This document shows positions 55,110 through 64,000 of a stretch of 64,000 nt of DNA, in pieces. The stretch is from assembly GCF_034190915.1 (NCBI RefSeq), contig NW_026947484.1:144388982-144452981 (forward strand), written 5' to 3'. The notes under the pieces were generated by a model. It saw nothing but the letters and a program-made list of their open reading frames with translations, did no database searches and had not been told where the DNA came from. This DNA is from Cavia porcellus (Eukaryota; Chordata; Mammalia; Rodentia; Caviidae). The translations under genes and the position numbers were made by a program. Numbering within the stretch: the first letter of the stretch is position 1; every line of letters starts with the position of its first letter.

Positions 55110-55985
55110 AGTTTTTCTATATTTCTGGCTTACTTTGCTTGTATTCCTTACTTCCTTGGTTCCTATAACATGTGGCACAGCAGGCTATTTGTATCATTTA
55201 AAGCTCTAAAACTTTCACCATCACTGCTATCGATTTTTGACTTCATGGTCTGGGATTCAATTGTGTGTTTTTCCTATCTCAAGATTGCCAAACTCCTGCT
55301 ATTGTTCTCGCCCTCTTAAATGTATTTTAATCTGTTTGTGCGATTCTCAGATGTATTTCAGTGCAGTTTATACAGGCATGGTCTTTGACCCAAAGTGCAT
55401 GTTTCCAATGTAAAGTTCCACTTGTATTCCTTTGCTGTTCACTAACTAAAATCTTTTTGTCTACTTTATACATGTTAAATGCAAAAACAAAAGTGTGGCC
55501 TTCATTGAGATAAAATTTTCTGTTGCTCCCAGAAATGTGGTCAGACAAGCCAACATGTGACACAACAAGGCCAAATCAGGGTCGGATCTTATAACACAAA
55601 AACAGAATTTCTCTAAGATGGCAAGTGAGATCCCAACCAAGGTATCACAATGTCATCAACACAAATGAGAGTCTCACAAGAGCGTCTTCAGGCATTGTAT
55701 TTTTAGAAAGAAAAAAAAAGTGGTCTTTAATAACTATAACTGGGCAAGAACTCATCTTTATAGCCCATTATATTGATAGAAAGAGCATATAATGACCTTC
55801 ATTAAAATCTAAAGCTTCCAATTATTTTATTATTGTTACTTAATATCTATTGAGTTCTGGCTTTAATTTTACCCAATTGGTCCAATAGATGTAAGTGTCT
55901 TGGTTGGTATAAAATTCAATTTAGACTTTTCTCTGGCCTAATATGGAAAAAATACTGTTAAATTTAGTAATTTCTTAACTCTCCT
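55110..55985. other. Unique noncoding sequence
   Basis: Nothing recognised; short frames only. Confidence 0.4.

Positions 55986-55988
<3 letters not shown>

Positions 55989-56032
<44 letters not shown>
55989..56032. repeat. (CA)22 microsatellite
   Basis: Twenty-two uninterrupted CA units. High purity suggests length polymorphism and Z-DNA potential. Confidence 0.98.
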
Positions 56033-56033
<1 letters not shown>

Positions 56034-56034
56034 C

Positions 56035-57450
56035 TTTAGAGAGACACACAAACCTGTTCTTTTCATTGATACCTCTTAAGGATTTTTTTTTATTTCTATA
56101 ACAGAAAAAAAGGGTAGAACTTTCTAAAAGAAATAAAAGGAGCTATCACTACACTAATCATCTGTTAGAATAAGATTCTTTTAGTTCTATTTACAATTAC
56201 TATGAAGAATTTGAAATTAATCTTGGATATCTTCTTCAAAAGTAATTCGCATTTTCTTCTTTCATTTCCTGAACTTCAACTCCAGTTGCTTAATGGCTGA
56301 CCAAAACATGTAGGGAAAAAGAAGCCAAGCTGGGAACAACATCATGCATTCAAACTGAGCAGGTAGACCACCCAGCGCCTACACAGCACTGTCACTCTGG
56401 GGTCCTGTGGGAGAGGGCTGTCTCACCCAGACACTGTAACTTCACAATCAGTGGTTAAATTTTTAATTGCAAGATATAAGTAAATAAATAAAATATTTCC
56501 ATGGCTTTTCATGGCACACTAACGTGGGTAGACTCTGAAGCAAGGCAACTCTACAGTCAAAATTGAATCGTGTACCTGCTTTCTCAGAGATCAGAGTCCT
56601 CGGGTGACTCATTCAACTGTTCACATAAATTTGCAAAGTGCCTGTTATGTGTACCAGGCACTTGAGACACTCCCTGTCTTCGTGAACCTTCAGGACTGGC
56701 AGTCTTTCCCTGAAGTTCAGAAGGAAAGTTCAAAATTCTCTACAGCAGCACAGACCCTGTCGGTCATTACAGACTCCGGACCAATCAGAAAGGACTCCAG
56801 ATGGTGAACCCTGGGGTGCACATGCGCTCCCTTACCAGCCTTGGTCCTACCTCCTAATGGCGACTGTTTAAAAAAAAAAAAAGACCTTAAATCTACTTTC
56901 TGAAAAAGATATCCAGGATCCTGAAGAAAAACAAAAGCAAACATACCTTAAATTAAGCACAACATGGTTTCCCTTCTTCCACTGAGCTGCTATGGTTTTT
57001 CCTGTGTTTCTAACAAAACTGGGCATCTATCTTGAGGAGACATCCCAAGCTTTCACTGGCAGATTGAACAGAATTATCACGGAACACTTTAGAATACTAT
57101 CTAATAGAGCAAAATAGCTCAAGATCTATCAATAGACTGCTTTTCAAAGCCAAAAGCAATATTGGGTTTGAAAGACTTTATCCCCTGTCCTATCTTTCTC
57201 TATCTCCCCCTCTCTCCATATACCTGTCCTCCCTCCCTCATTTAAATTATTTTGGAAATGACTCACAAAACATTAATATTGCACCACAGTTAAATCAATA
57301 ACCGACCAGAACAATAAGAAAATACTTGATTAGCCAAAAACAAAGTATTTTAAGAACTGCTGAACACTGTATTTTATGCAATGATTTTTCTAAAAGACAA
57401 CACTCTTTGGTGAATATATTTTACAAACAATGTAATACACAGATTTCAAA
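56035..57450. other. Unique noncoding sequence with a possible L2 end
   Basis: 56604-56692 (GACTCATTCAACTGTTCACA, AAGTGCCTGTTATGTGTACC, AGGCACTTGAG) is a likely short antisense L2 end. Nothing else was recognised. The A run at 56870-56882 lacks an associated element. Confidence 0.35.
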
Positions 57451-57454
57451 TTAT

Positions 57455-57905
57455 ACTACAGTGATACTTGTTAGATTAACCAAGTTGTGCAATCATCACC
57501 ATAAATCAGTTTTAGAATGTTATTCTTTACCCTAGTAAAATCCCTCATGCCTGTTTACTGTTACATTTTCCCACTCCCTGTTCCAGTTAATCATAAAGTA
57601 TTTTTTAGCTGTATGCCTTTTTCTGTAATCTGATATTAATGGAATTACATAATGTCTCTTGTGTTTGTTTCTCTCACTTAGCCTTCGCTTTTGAAGTTTG
57701 TCTCTGCCAGAGAGTTTATCAATAGTTTGTTCCTTTTTTATAGCTGAGTTGTATTACATCATGTAGATGTACCACACTTTGTCCATCCATTCACTCACTT
57801 ATGAACATTTAAGTTGTTTCCAATGTGTTATTCAGGCTATGAGTAATATGCAACTCTATGTTGTTGTACATCTTTATTTCTCTTACAAAGACACCTAGGA
57901 CTAGA
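57455..57905. mobile_element. Ancient L1M 3' region remnant
   Basis: GTGCAATCATCACCATAAAT, CAGTTTTAGAATGTTATTCT, TAATGGAATTACATAATGTC, TCTCTCACTTAGCC, GAGTTGTATTACATCATGTA, ATGTACCACACTTTGTCCAT, TTAAGTTGTTTCCAATGTGT and ACACCTAGGACTAGAGTATT follow a common ancient L1 segment ('gcaaccatcaccacaatccaattttagaacatt ... cagttgatggacatttgggttgtttcca ... acctaggagtggaat'). Orientation relative to L1 not assigned. Confidence 0.65.
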
Positions 57906-57954
57906 GTATTTGAATCATACAAAACAGTGAATTTTAATGTAGAAAAAAACAAAG

Positions 57955-58158
57955 CCCTCAAGTTTAAGCACATCTCAGTTTTAGCCACAACTCTTACATT
58001 GTCCCTATGAGTACATATTTTTTTCATTTTTAAAATGGAAGTACAGCATCCATCACATTGGGCAATCCCGAGAGGCAAATGGTAAAGCATGAGTAAAAAG
58101 TCTCAGTCTAGGGCCAGGCCAGGCCAGTTATTATTTGTTAGCTATTCCTTTTGAAGCA
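57955..58158 (+). repeat. MIR SINE
   Basis: GTTTTAGCCACAACTCTTAC, TTTTCATTTTTAAAATGGAA, GTACAGCATCCATCACATTG, GGCAATC and GTTATTATTTGTTAGCTATT parallel MIR from the 'catctgtaaaatggg' region to the 'gttagctattatta' end. GGCCAGGCCAGGCCAG replaces part of the 3' half. Confidence 0.45.
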
Positions 58159-58227
58159 GTACAATCAGGAAGGGAGAATTTAAGATAATAATCATTTGAT
58201 AATTATAAGATCACAGAGTACCATGTT

Positions 58228-58395
58228 GTTCTTCAGACTATGCTTAACCATTTACTCACTGTGGGCATAATCAGATACATAACTTTTATGAAACTAGGTT
58301 TCTCAACTATAATCTACCTCTCAGTTGCTGGTAGGATACTATGCATGAATAAGATTACAGATTCTTAGTAAATGGCAGGCACTGAAAGTAATTGG
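58228..58395 (+). repeat. MIR SINE fragment
   Basis: GTTCTTCAGACTATGCTTAA, CCATTTACTCACTGTGGGCA, TTTTATGAAACTAGGTTTCT, GGTAGGATACTATGCATGAA and GTAAATGGCAGGCACTGAAA follow MIR sense order with a diverged core. Confidence 0.45.
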
Positions 58396-58517
58396 GACAG
58401 CGTTCCTTTATATGTTTCTCTTTTAAAGAACTTTATTTATTAAATGTGGACATTCATACAAGTTCTCCTTTCGTAGATTAGGAAACTAAGCTTCAGAATA
58501 ATGAGCAGTATAATAAA

Positions 58518-58738
58518 ATGACAGCTAATATTTATTGAGCATTAACTAACATGTCAAGCACTAAGATGAGCATTTTAAGAAGCTATTCCATAGAATTTTC
58601 ATACTGACCTATTAATAGACTGTCCTTTCATGGGTAAGAAACTCCAGTTTATAGAGGTTGAGAAGATAAAGAACAGAACTAGGACCAGACTTTCTGTCTC
58701 AAGACCATAATTATAACCATTCAGCTCTAATGTCCTGT
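58518..58738 (-). repeat. MIR SINE, nearly full length
   Basis: + strand: ACAGCTAATATTTATTGAGC, ATTAACTAACATGTCAAGCA, CTAAGATGAGCATTTTAAGA, TTTATAGAGGTTGAGAAGAT, AACCATTCAGCT. This is the reverse complement of the complete MIR, including both the L2-like 3' tail and the core. Among the best-preserved MIRs here. Confidence 0.78.
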
Positions 58739-58739
58739 T

Positions 58740-60515
58740 TCCTACCACAGGAATGAGCTCAACCCACCTGATTCCAGGCCCATTTGGGCTCTGAAAATCA
58801 TACATGCTCTCTAAAATGTGAGTTTAAAACTCAGTTTAAATTTGACTCTTACCTTTTTTCCCTACCACCTTTTCTACTCAATGGAGTCAGTGGGAAAACT
58901 AACCTCAGTTTATCTTCTGGAGTCCTTCAATGTCTTTGCGTTGTGTAAGAAACTCGCAGTTAATGCAACCAGGGAAATTAAGAAATTTTGGAACGGCCTT
59001 TTATCCTCTTGCTGATTCAGTCTGTCTTGATATTATAACCACTTCAGTCCAAGACCGGACAATCCTTTGCTCACCCATCCACACCCTGTCTGTGGAGCCT
59101 TTACAGCTCCCCTGGCCTCTGAACTTAGCTTCTTCTCCCATCCTCTATGATCTGTACTCTCAACCCCATCAGAGATAGAACTTTACAAACTATGAACATG
59201 AAGAAACCACTGTGGTTAGCCCATACCTCCCTTTCCCTTCCCTCTTCAAACACGTCTTTAGAAGTCTAAATTTTACCAAGGAAGTAACGTCTTAACTCTC
59301 CCCTTTGGGGAAAGAGACTGAGAATGCCCAAATCAAAAGCTTCAGATGTCCTCCTTTAAAAGGGTTGGAAAAAGGATTCCCAATATTTCATGGTAAACCC
59401 ATATGACACAGCTAACTTTGAGTGCAGTTATTCTGCCATATTGTATTTTCAATAAATCATTCTGCTACAGGTCTGTCAGATATTCAGAAAAACCAGATTT
59501 GTGAGCTGGCACTGCAGATGTTTCAGTCTCTGAAGGGCCCCAGCATTTCACTAAATCTTTGGTTTCAACCAACTAAGTGGTGATATTGTAACAGGAACCG
59601 TGCTACTCCTTGGAGTTACTAGTGTTAGCAGTAGTTGCTGGCCCAACAGAAGTTGGCATAGTACAATTTTAAAGAATTTTTGACCCCCATATTTTCCCAT
59701 TTTCCTTTTCCTATGTCTATTTCTTTGCTTTTCCAATTATATTTAGCTGCACAATTAAAAAGTGGCAAAATAGGTGCCAAAGTTGCTAATTATATAATTA
59801 TGAGAGTACAAAGCAGCCACATAAAGGGAGGTGGAAAACTCACTTGTTCCAATTAGGAAATATCGAAAAGTTCTGCCAACAGGCTCTCTTGCTTGACTCC
59901 GTCTTGCATTCCTCCGGAGAGGGCAGTCCTTCGTGTTTTGGGGAACGGGCACCCAGGTTGTAGAGCTCGGTGGGATAAATTGAGGTGCTCACTCCACCTG
60001 ATGACTTGAGTGAATGAGCAGGAAGCAGGAAGCAGGTTTTCCTGGGAAGCAATGTCAAGTTTTCAAACGAAAACAATGAGCCTTTTTCTAAAAAAGACTA
60101 CATCTTCTGATCTTGATAACTTGTGCAGCTCTATAAATTGTACATGGTATTGGGCCCATGCTAGAGAGAAATCGGCTTGGCACAGCTTTCATCGCTAATG
60201 TGTCTCTTTATCTGAAAGAGTTTTAAAATAGATGTTTTAACAGCATTTTAGGAAGTGTAGGACTAACCAGGTGATATCTGTCCCCAAAAGGTTATCTTCC
60301 CTCGGCACAGAAAAGCTGGTTAACATTGCAGGAAGTGCTTTTAATAGATTTAGCCTGCATTAAAGGTCAGAAAATGGTTCCTTCTTTCCTGGGTCCTTTC
60401 TGGTCTCTTCTTTCTCCATTTCTTATTGGTTCTCCTACATCTAGATGTCTCTTCTTTAATTTTAAATATTCTAAGTTAAATATTACACAGAGAAGAATAT
60501 TTGAAATGCTGCAGA
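58740..60515. other. Unique noncoding sequence, CpG-bearing block
   Basis: 59860-59975 carries a local cluster of CpGs (TCCGTC, CTCCGGAG, TTCGTG, AACGGGC, CTCGGTGG) in an otherwise CpG-poor window, with overlapping minus-strand frames (59755-59952, 59840-60076). No splice pattern or domain supports a gene. The rest is featureless. Confidence 0.35.
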
Positions 60516-60517
60516 CT

Positions 60518-60605
60518 ACAATCAGTTAATTACAATGCATTGTATACTTGAAAATTGCTGAGAGAGAAGATTTTAAGTGTACTTATCATCAGAAAAAAAA
60601 TAAGA
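60518..60605 (+). mobile_element. Ancient L1 3' end (L1MA/L1MB-like)
   Basis: TTACAATGCATTGTATACTT, GAAAATTGCTGAGAGAGAAG, ATTTTAAGTGTACTTATCAT, CAGAAAAAAAAATAAG matches the terminal 'tacattgtatacttgaaaattgctaagagagtagattttaagtgttctcaccacaaaaaaa' of old L1s, including the A-rich end. Confidence 0.65.
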
Positions 60606-60609
60606 TGAA

Positions 60610-61160
60610 GAATTAAGCAAATACTCATGAAGCTCACCACACAGTTTAGGGACTAAAACACATTTTAGAAGTTCTGTATTCTTGTTCCTCTGGAAGTAAT
60701 AATTTTTCTAAATTTCATGTTTCTTATTTCCCTTTTTTCTTGAGGTTTACCACGTGTATATTTCTCCCTTAACAATACACATAGTATAAGCATCGTGGTC
60801 TTTAGATCCAGAAACTTTTCTATATACAGATGGATAGTGCTGTGTTGGATTCTCACATGATAGGAAGAAAGACATCTACTTTATTTTTATCATCTAACAC
60901 TATATTTCTGAAGTCCATCCATAGCATTTCCTGTATATAAATTTTGTGTTTTCATCATAAACTGTATGTTAATACTATGTATAGAATATAGTAAATATTT
61001 TATAACATATAGAAAGCACTCATGTGGGTCAGCCTACCATGATTTTTGTCCATGTATCAGTGAATTTCAGTGCTTTTTCTAGTGTTTTCTTTGTTTTGTT
61101 TTCTATTGAAAGTAATTGACTATGATCATTCTGGTACTTGTCATCTAATTTGTACTCGCA
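60610..61160. other. Unique A+T-rich noncoding sequence
   Basis: No gene or repeat recognised. Confidence 0.4.
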
Positions 61161-61162
61161 AA

Positions 61163-61325
61163 ACTTTTAGTACAGCAATCTTCAAACTTTCTGGCTCCAC
61201 AATCCTTTTGAACTCTTGAAAATTGTTGAGGATAGCAAAGAACTTTCTAGAACATCAGGAATTATATCTCAGAAATGTTTACATTTCATTTGTTCGTGTA
61301 ACATAACAACAATGAACTTAGTTTA
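61163..61325. repeat. Ancient interspersed repeat split by a MaLR LTR
   Basis: AATCTTCAAACTTTCTGGCT, CCACAATCCTTTTGAACTCT, TGAAAATTGTTGAGGATAGC, AAAGAACTTT follows a common mammalian repeat ('ctcaaactttttggtctcaggaccccttt...aaaattattgaggaccccaaagagcttt'). The continuation (AATAAAAATAACTAATATTG at about 61725) appears after the LTR. Family name uncertain. Confidence 0.5.
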
Positions 61326-61692
61326 TGCTACTATAGACTCAATATTTATGTCTCACCAAAATTCATATGTTGATGTTCTGATCCCCACATGTTATGGTAG
61401 CAAGAGGTGGGGGATCTTTAGCAGATAATTAGATCAGGAGAGGGGAGTCCCCTTCAATGGTCTCAATGCCTTTACAGTAATGAATGAGAAACACAGGATA
61501 TCTTTCTCGCCATCTATGAGGATGCAACACAAAAGTGTTTGCAAGCAAGAAAGAGCCCCTCCCAGGAAATGCCTAAGCCAGCACCTTGACCTTGGACTTG
61601 GCAGCCTCCAGAGCTGTAAGAAACAGAATTCTCTTCTCAAGTCACTCAGTCAATACTAATTTTATTATAGCCAGAGCTGACTAAGACATATG
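61326..61692 (+). mobile_element. MaLR (MLT1/MST-like) solo LTR
   Basis: CTATAGACTCAATATTTATG, CACCAAAATTCATATGTTGA, TGTTCTGATCCCCACATGTT, TTAGCAGATAATTAGATCAG, GACCTTGGACTTGGCAGCCT, CCAGAGCTGTAAGAAACAGA, and GCCAGAGCTGACTAAGACAT follow a mammal-wide MaLR LTR in sense order. It is the clearest LTR in the window. It interrupts an older repeat. Confidence 0.82.
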
Positions 61693-61799
61693 TTAATAAC
61701 TAATAGATAGCTAAAGAATATTTTTAATAAAAATAACTAATATTGAGCTATTTATATTTTATTAATATATTCTTTTACTATTAGTCTTTTATTTATATG

Positions 61800-63200
61800 T
61801 TCTGTTGTGATCTATATATATATTGCAAGTATTTTACTATAGGTTATGACTGGTCTTTTTATTCTTTTTGGACCAAATTTTTATAAAATCTTATGAATGA
61901 TAATAATTCAAAATATCACCTTTTACTTTTACCATCCACTTTTTAAGGATCTAGTTTAGGAAAGATTTTCCTGTCTTAAGGTCATGAAAAGCTTCTGTAT
62001 TTTTCTAGTTTTCTTTGCTTTGTTTTTCACATTGAAGCCTTTAAATTTACCATGAACCTTGTATTGTGAGGTCAAAATTTTTGGATATCTATAGCTATTA
62101 GATTCATTCTGCCTTACTGAATTGTCCATGCTTTGCTTATAGGCTTGCATCATTAGTTTTTATGCATTAAATATAATATATACTTGGGTCTATATTTGGT
62201 TGTCTATTGAATCCCTTTTCTGTTTTTGTTTTTCACAGATACCACAATAGCTATTACTTTAGCTTTGGTAAGTCTTTTTTTTTTTTTTTTTTTTTTTTTC
62301 TTTTTACCGGTACCAGGGATTGAACTCACGACAAGCGCTTGCAAGGCAGGCGCTTATGCCGCTGAGCTAAATCCCCAGACCCGATAAATCTTAATATATA
62401 GTGTATTGCTTATTTCTTCAACTTCTTTATTAGAAACATTTCTTATTTTCCTACATAAATTTTGGAATCACTAAACTCATCATCCATGCATGAAAAAAAA
62501 AATAAGGGAAGCTTTGGAAATTTGATTGACGTTATATTCTATTATAGATCAAATTGAAAAGGATTAACATATTTATGAAATTAAGTTTCCCAAGCTTTGA
62601 ATATGATATACTTCTAAATATTTTGGTTTTCATTAGTACCTTTGAATAAATATAAGACTGTTTTTATTTCATAAGACTACTCAATGTCTTCTGATAAGTT
62701 GATTCTTGGATCTATTATATTTTGTGCTGTTATTATAAATAATTTCAATGTTAAAGGTTTAATTGTTAACTATTACTTATGTAGAACAATGTAACTAGCT
62801 CTTTTCATACCTGTCACTTTAGTAAACTCTGTTATTATTTCTAATAATGAATCAGGATTTTCATAAGAATATTTTTTATAGATCTTTGTAGACAGTTCCA
62901 TCCTTAATATGTTGCAGATATTTACTTTCTTCCTTTCCAATCCTGGCTTATTTCATTTTACTTACTTATTCACTTTTTTCTTTTTTGAACTTGCTAAATT
63001 GATAGGAACATCAACAATGATTATGATTAGAATCTTGCAGGTTCCCAACTTTAAAGGAAATGTTTTTAAAGTTTATCTTTAAGTACCATGATTATAATAG
63101 GAGATTTGCATATCTTTTTATCAGTTTAAGAACTTTCCCTTCTGTTTTTAGATTGATAAGTACATTTTCATGAAGGAAAGTTTTTAATGAATAAAAATTA
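61800..63200 (-). mobile_element. Ancient L1 ORF2-region relic, antisense
   Basis: The + strand follows the complement of L1 ORF2 in order: ACTTGGGTCTATATTTGGTT, GATACCACAATAGCTATTAC, TTTAGCTTTGGTAAGTCT, AATTTTGGAATCACTAAACT, TTTGTGCTGTTATTATAAAT, TCTAATAATGAATCAGGATT, TTTACTTTCTTCCTTTCCAA, TTATCAGTTTAAGAACTTTC. No frame is open for any length, so it encodes nothing. The ID SINE at 62274-62382 interrupts it. Confidence 0.72.
62274..62382 (-). repeat. Young ID SINE, minus strand
   Basis: Minus-strand body begins GGGTCTGGGGATTTAGCTCA, GCGGCATAAGCGCCTGCCTT, GCAAGCGCTTGTCGTGAGTT, CAATCCCTGGTACCGG, with an A-rich tail (T run at 62274-62299 here). Flanks TAAGTCTT (62269-62276) and TAAATCTT (62385-62392) are a TSD with one change. 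The host L1 consensus reads through at this TSD, which confirms the insertion. Confidence 0.93.
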
Positions 63201-63397
63201 TATATTACAAATATTACTGCATCTATTGAGAAGTTACAGTGTGTCACAAGAAAAATATTTTATCACAAATATCTAACCTGAGAAAAGATCAAAATTCAAA
63301 GCTTGAAATATTCTACTTAATGTATATCATTTTAGCCATCATAAAATTTTTAAAATTCATAAGTTAAGCCATCATAACTTGAGGACTATTTTTCCAA

Positions 63398-63488
63398 TTT
63401 TCTTTGTTTTGTTTTTCACATTGAAGCCTTTAAATTAACCATGAACCATGTATTGTGACATTAAAATTTTTGCATACCTATAGCTATT
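63398..63488. repeat. Second copy of a 91-bp L1 segment
   Basis: This 91-bp block matches 62009-62099 in the same orientation with about eight differences by eye (roughly 91% identity), no gaps. Shared strings include TTTTTCACATTGAAGCCTTT and CTATAGCTATT. The two copies are 1389 bp apart. It may be a second L1 fragment or a local duplication. Confidence 0.85.
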
Positions 63489-63499
63489 GTATTTTGGTA

Positions 63500-64000
63500 G
63501 TATTAATAAGAATAAAAACATTAGAACTGGGTGTCTTCCAGGTATGGTAAATCTCTTAGAATTATACAATGATTATTTATCTCCAGTATTACTTTTGATA
63601 TTTAAATTTATTTGAAATTATTTAATTATTACAATATTCATGTCATGATCAAAAATACAATAAATGTTTACATTTAAAAGGATTTATTACTGAAAAAGAC
63701 ACACTGCCATTACTGTACCTCCAAGTACTCCCTCTTACTTGAAACATATGTATCTCATCATTCTTGTGTTTCAAAATGATTCTAGAAATCCTCTTTCCTG
63801 TCTTTAGTTATTGTGTCACGCATGCTTTCATGCCCAGAATAGATTCAAAACATCCACCTTCTATACTCATGCTGACTTTGGAGAAAAGCTAGGAGTCTCA
63901 AGGTACCATAATTTGTGAGTAATGTGGGGGAGGACTACCGTAAAATTTGTTTTGTTTTAAAGAGAAAAAAACAGAAAAATGAAGCAAACAAGTCATCAAA
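63500..64000. other. Unique A+T-rich noncoding sequence
   Basis: Nothing recognised to the end of the window. Confidence 0.4.

Noticed and set aside
59840..60076. Minus-strand 78-codon frame across a CpG cluster
   Set aside because: Overlaps another frame on the same strand, no recognised protein, no splice or promoter evidence. Kept only as a CpG observation.

Overview
This is mammalian nuclear DNA, most likely from a rodent of the squirrel family (Sciuridae, possibly a ground squirrel or marmot). The main clue is a set of eight tRNA-Ala-like ID SINEs. Several have the form GGGGCTGGGGATTTAGCTCA followed by GGCATAAGCGCCTGCCTTGC, which I associate with sciurids. Other mammalian markers are MIR, LINE-2, ancient L1, MaLR LTRs of mammal-wide and rodent types, and MER2-type DNA transposons. 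The species call is inference. The presence of mammalian repeats is visible in the sequence.

I find no convincing protein-coding gene, rRNA, tRNA, snRNA, CpG island or recognisable processed pseudogene. The open frames are short (longest about 148 codons), have no recognisable domain, and often lie in repeats. The window reads as intergenic DNA or the interior of a very large intron. Two short stretches on the + strand, 12149-12277 and 14602-14707, have exon-like splice borders and compatible reading phase. They are the only candidates for exons of an undescribed transcript and remain weak.

Layout. 1-5 kb: unique A+T-rich DNA, an ID SINE, a MaLR LTR and L2 fragments. 5.6-13.6 kb: MIRs, two MER2/Tigger-type elements in opposite orientation, an L2 end, and an L1-like 3' end with a perfect 16-bp target-site duplication. 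13.6-31 kb: mostly unique sequence with L2, MIR and MaLR fragments, an L1/HAL1 remnant carrying an ID insertion, and microsatellites. 31-35.3 kb is the most layered region: an L2 split by an ID SINE and an L1 end, an LTR-like element with 43-46-bp internal repeats, then a retroposon 3' region built of about six degenerate units of roughly 150 bp and ending in AATAAA. 35.3-53 kb: mostly unique, with L2, MIR and MaLR pieces and blocks whose texture suggests conserved noncoding DNA. 53-64 kb: L1 ends, two ID SINEs, three MaLR/L1M relics, MIRs, and a long antisense L1 ORF2 relic interrupted by an ID SINE, followed by a 91-bp near-copy of part of itself.

There is no gene network to describe. The elements record successive insertions: L2/MIR and ancient L1 and MER2 first, then MaLR LTRs, then the lineage-specific L1-like and ID insertions with intact target-site duplications. 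Repeat calls come from remembered consensus patterns, so family-level names are tentative and boundaries are usually good to within tens of bases, except where a target-site duplication fixes them.
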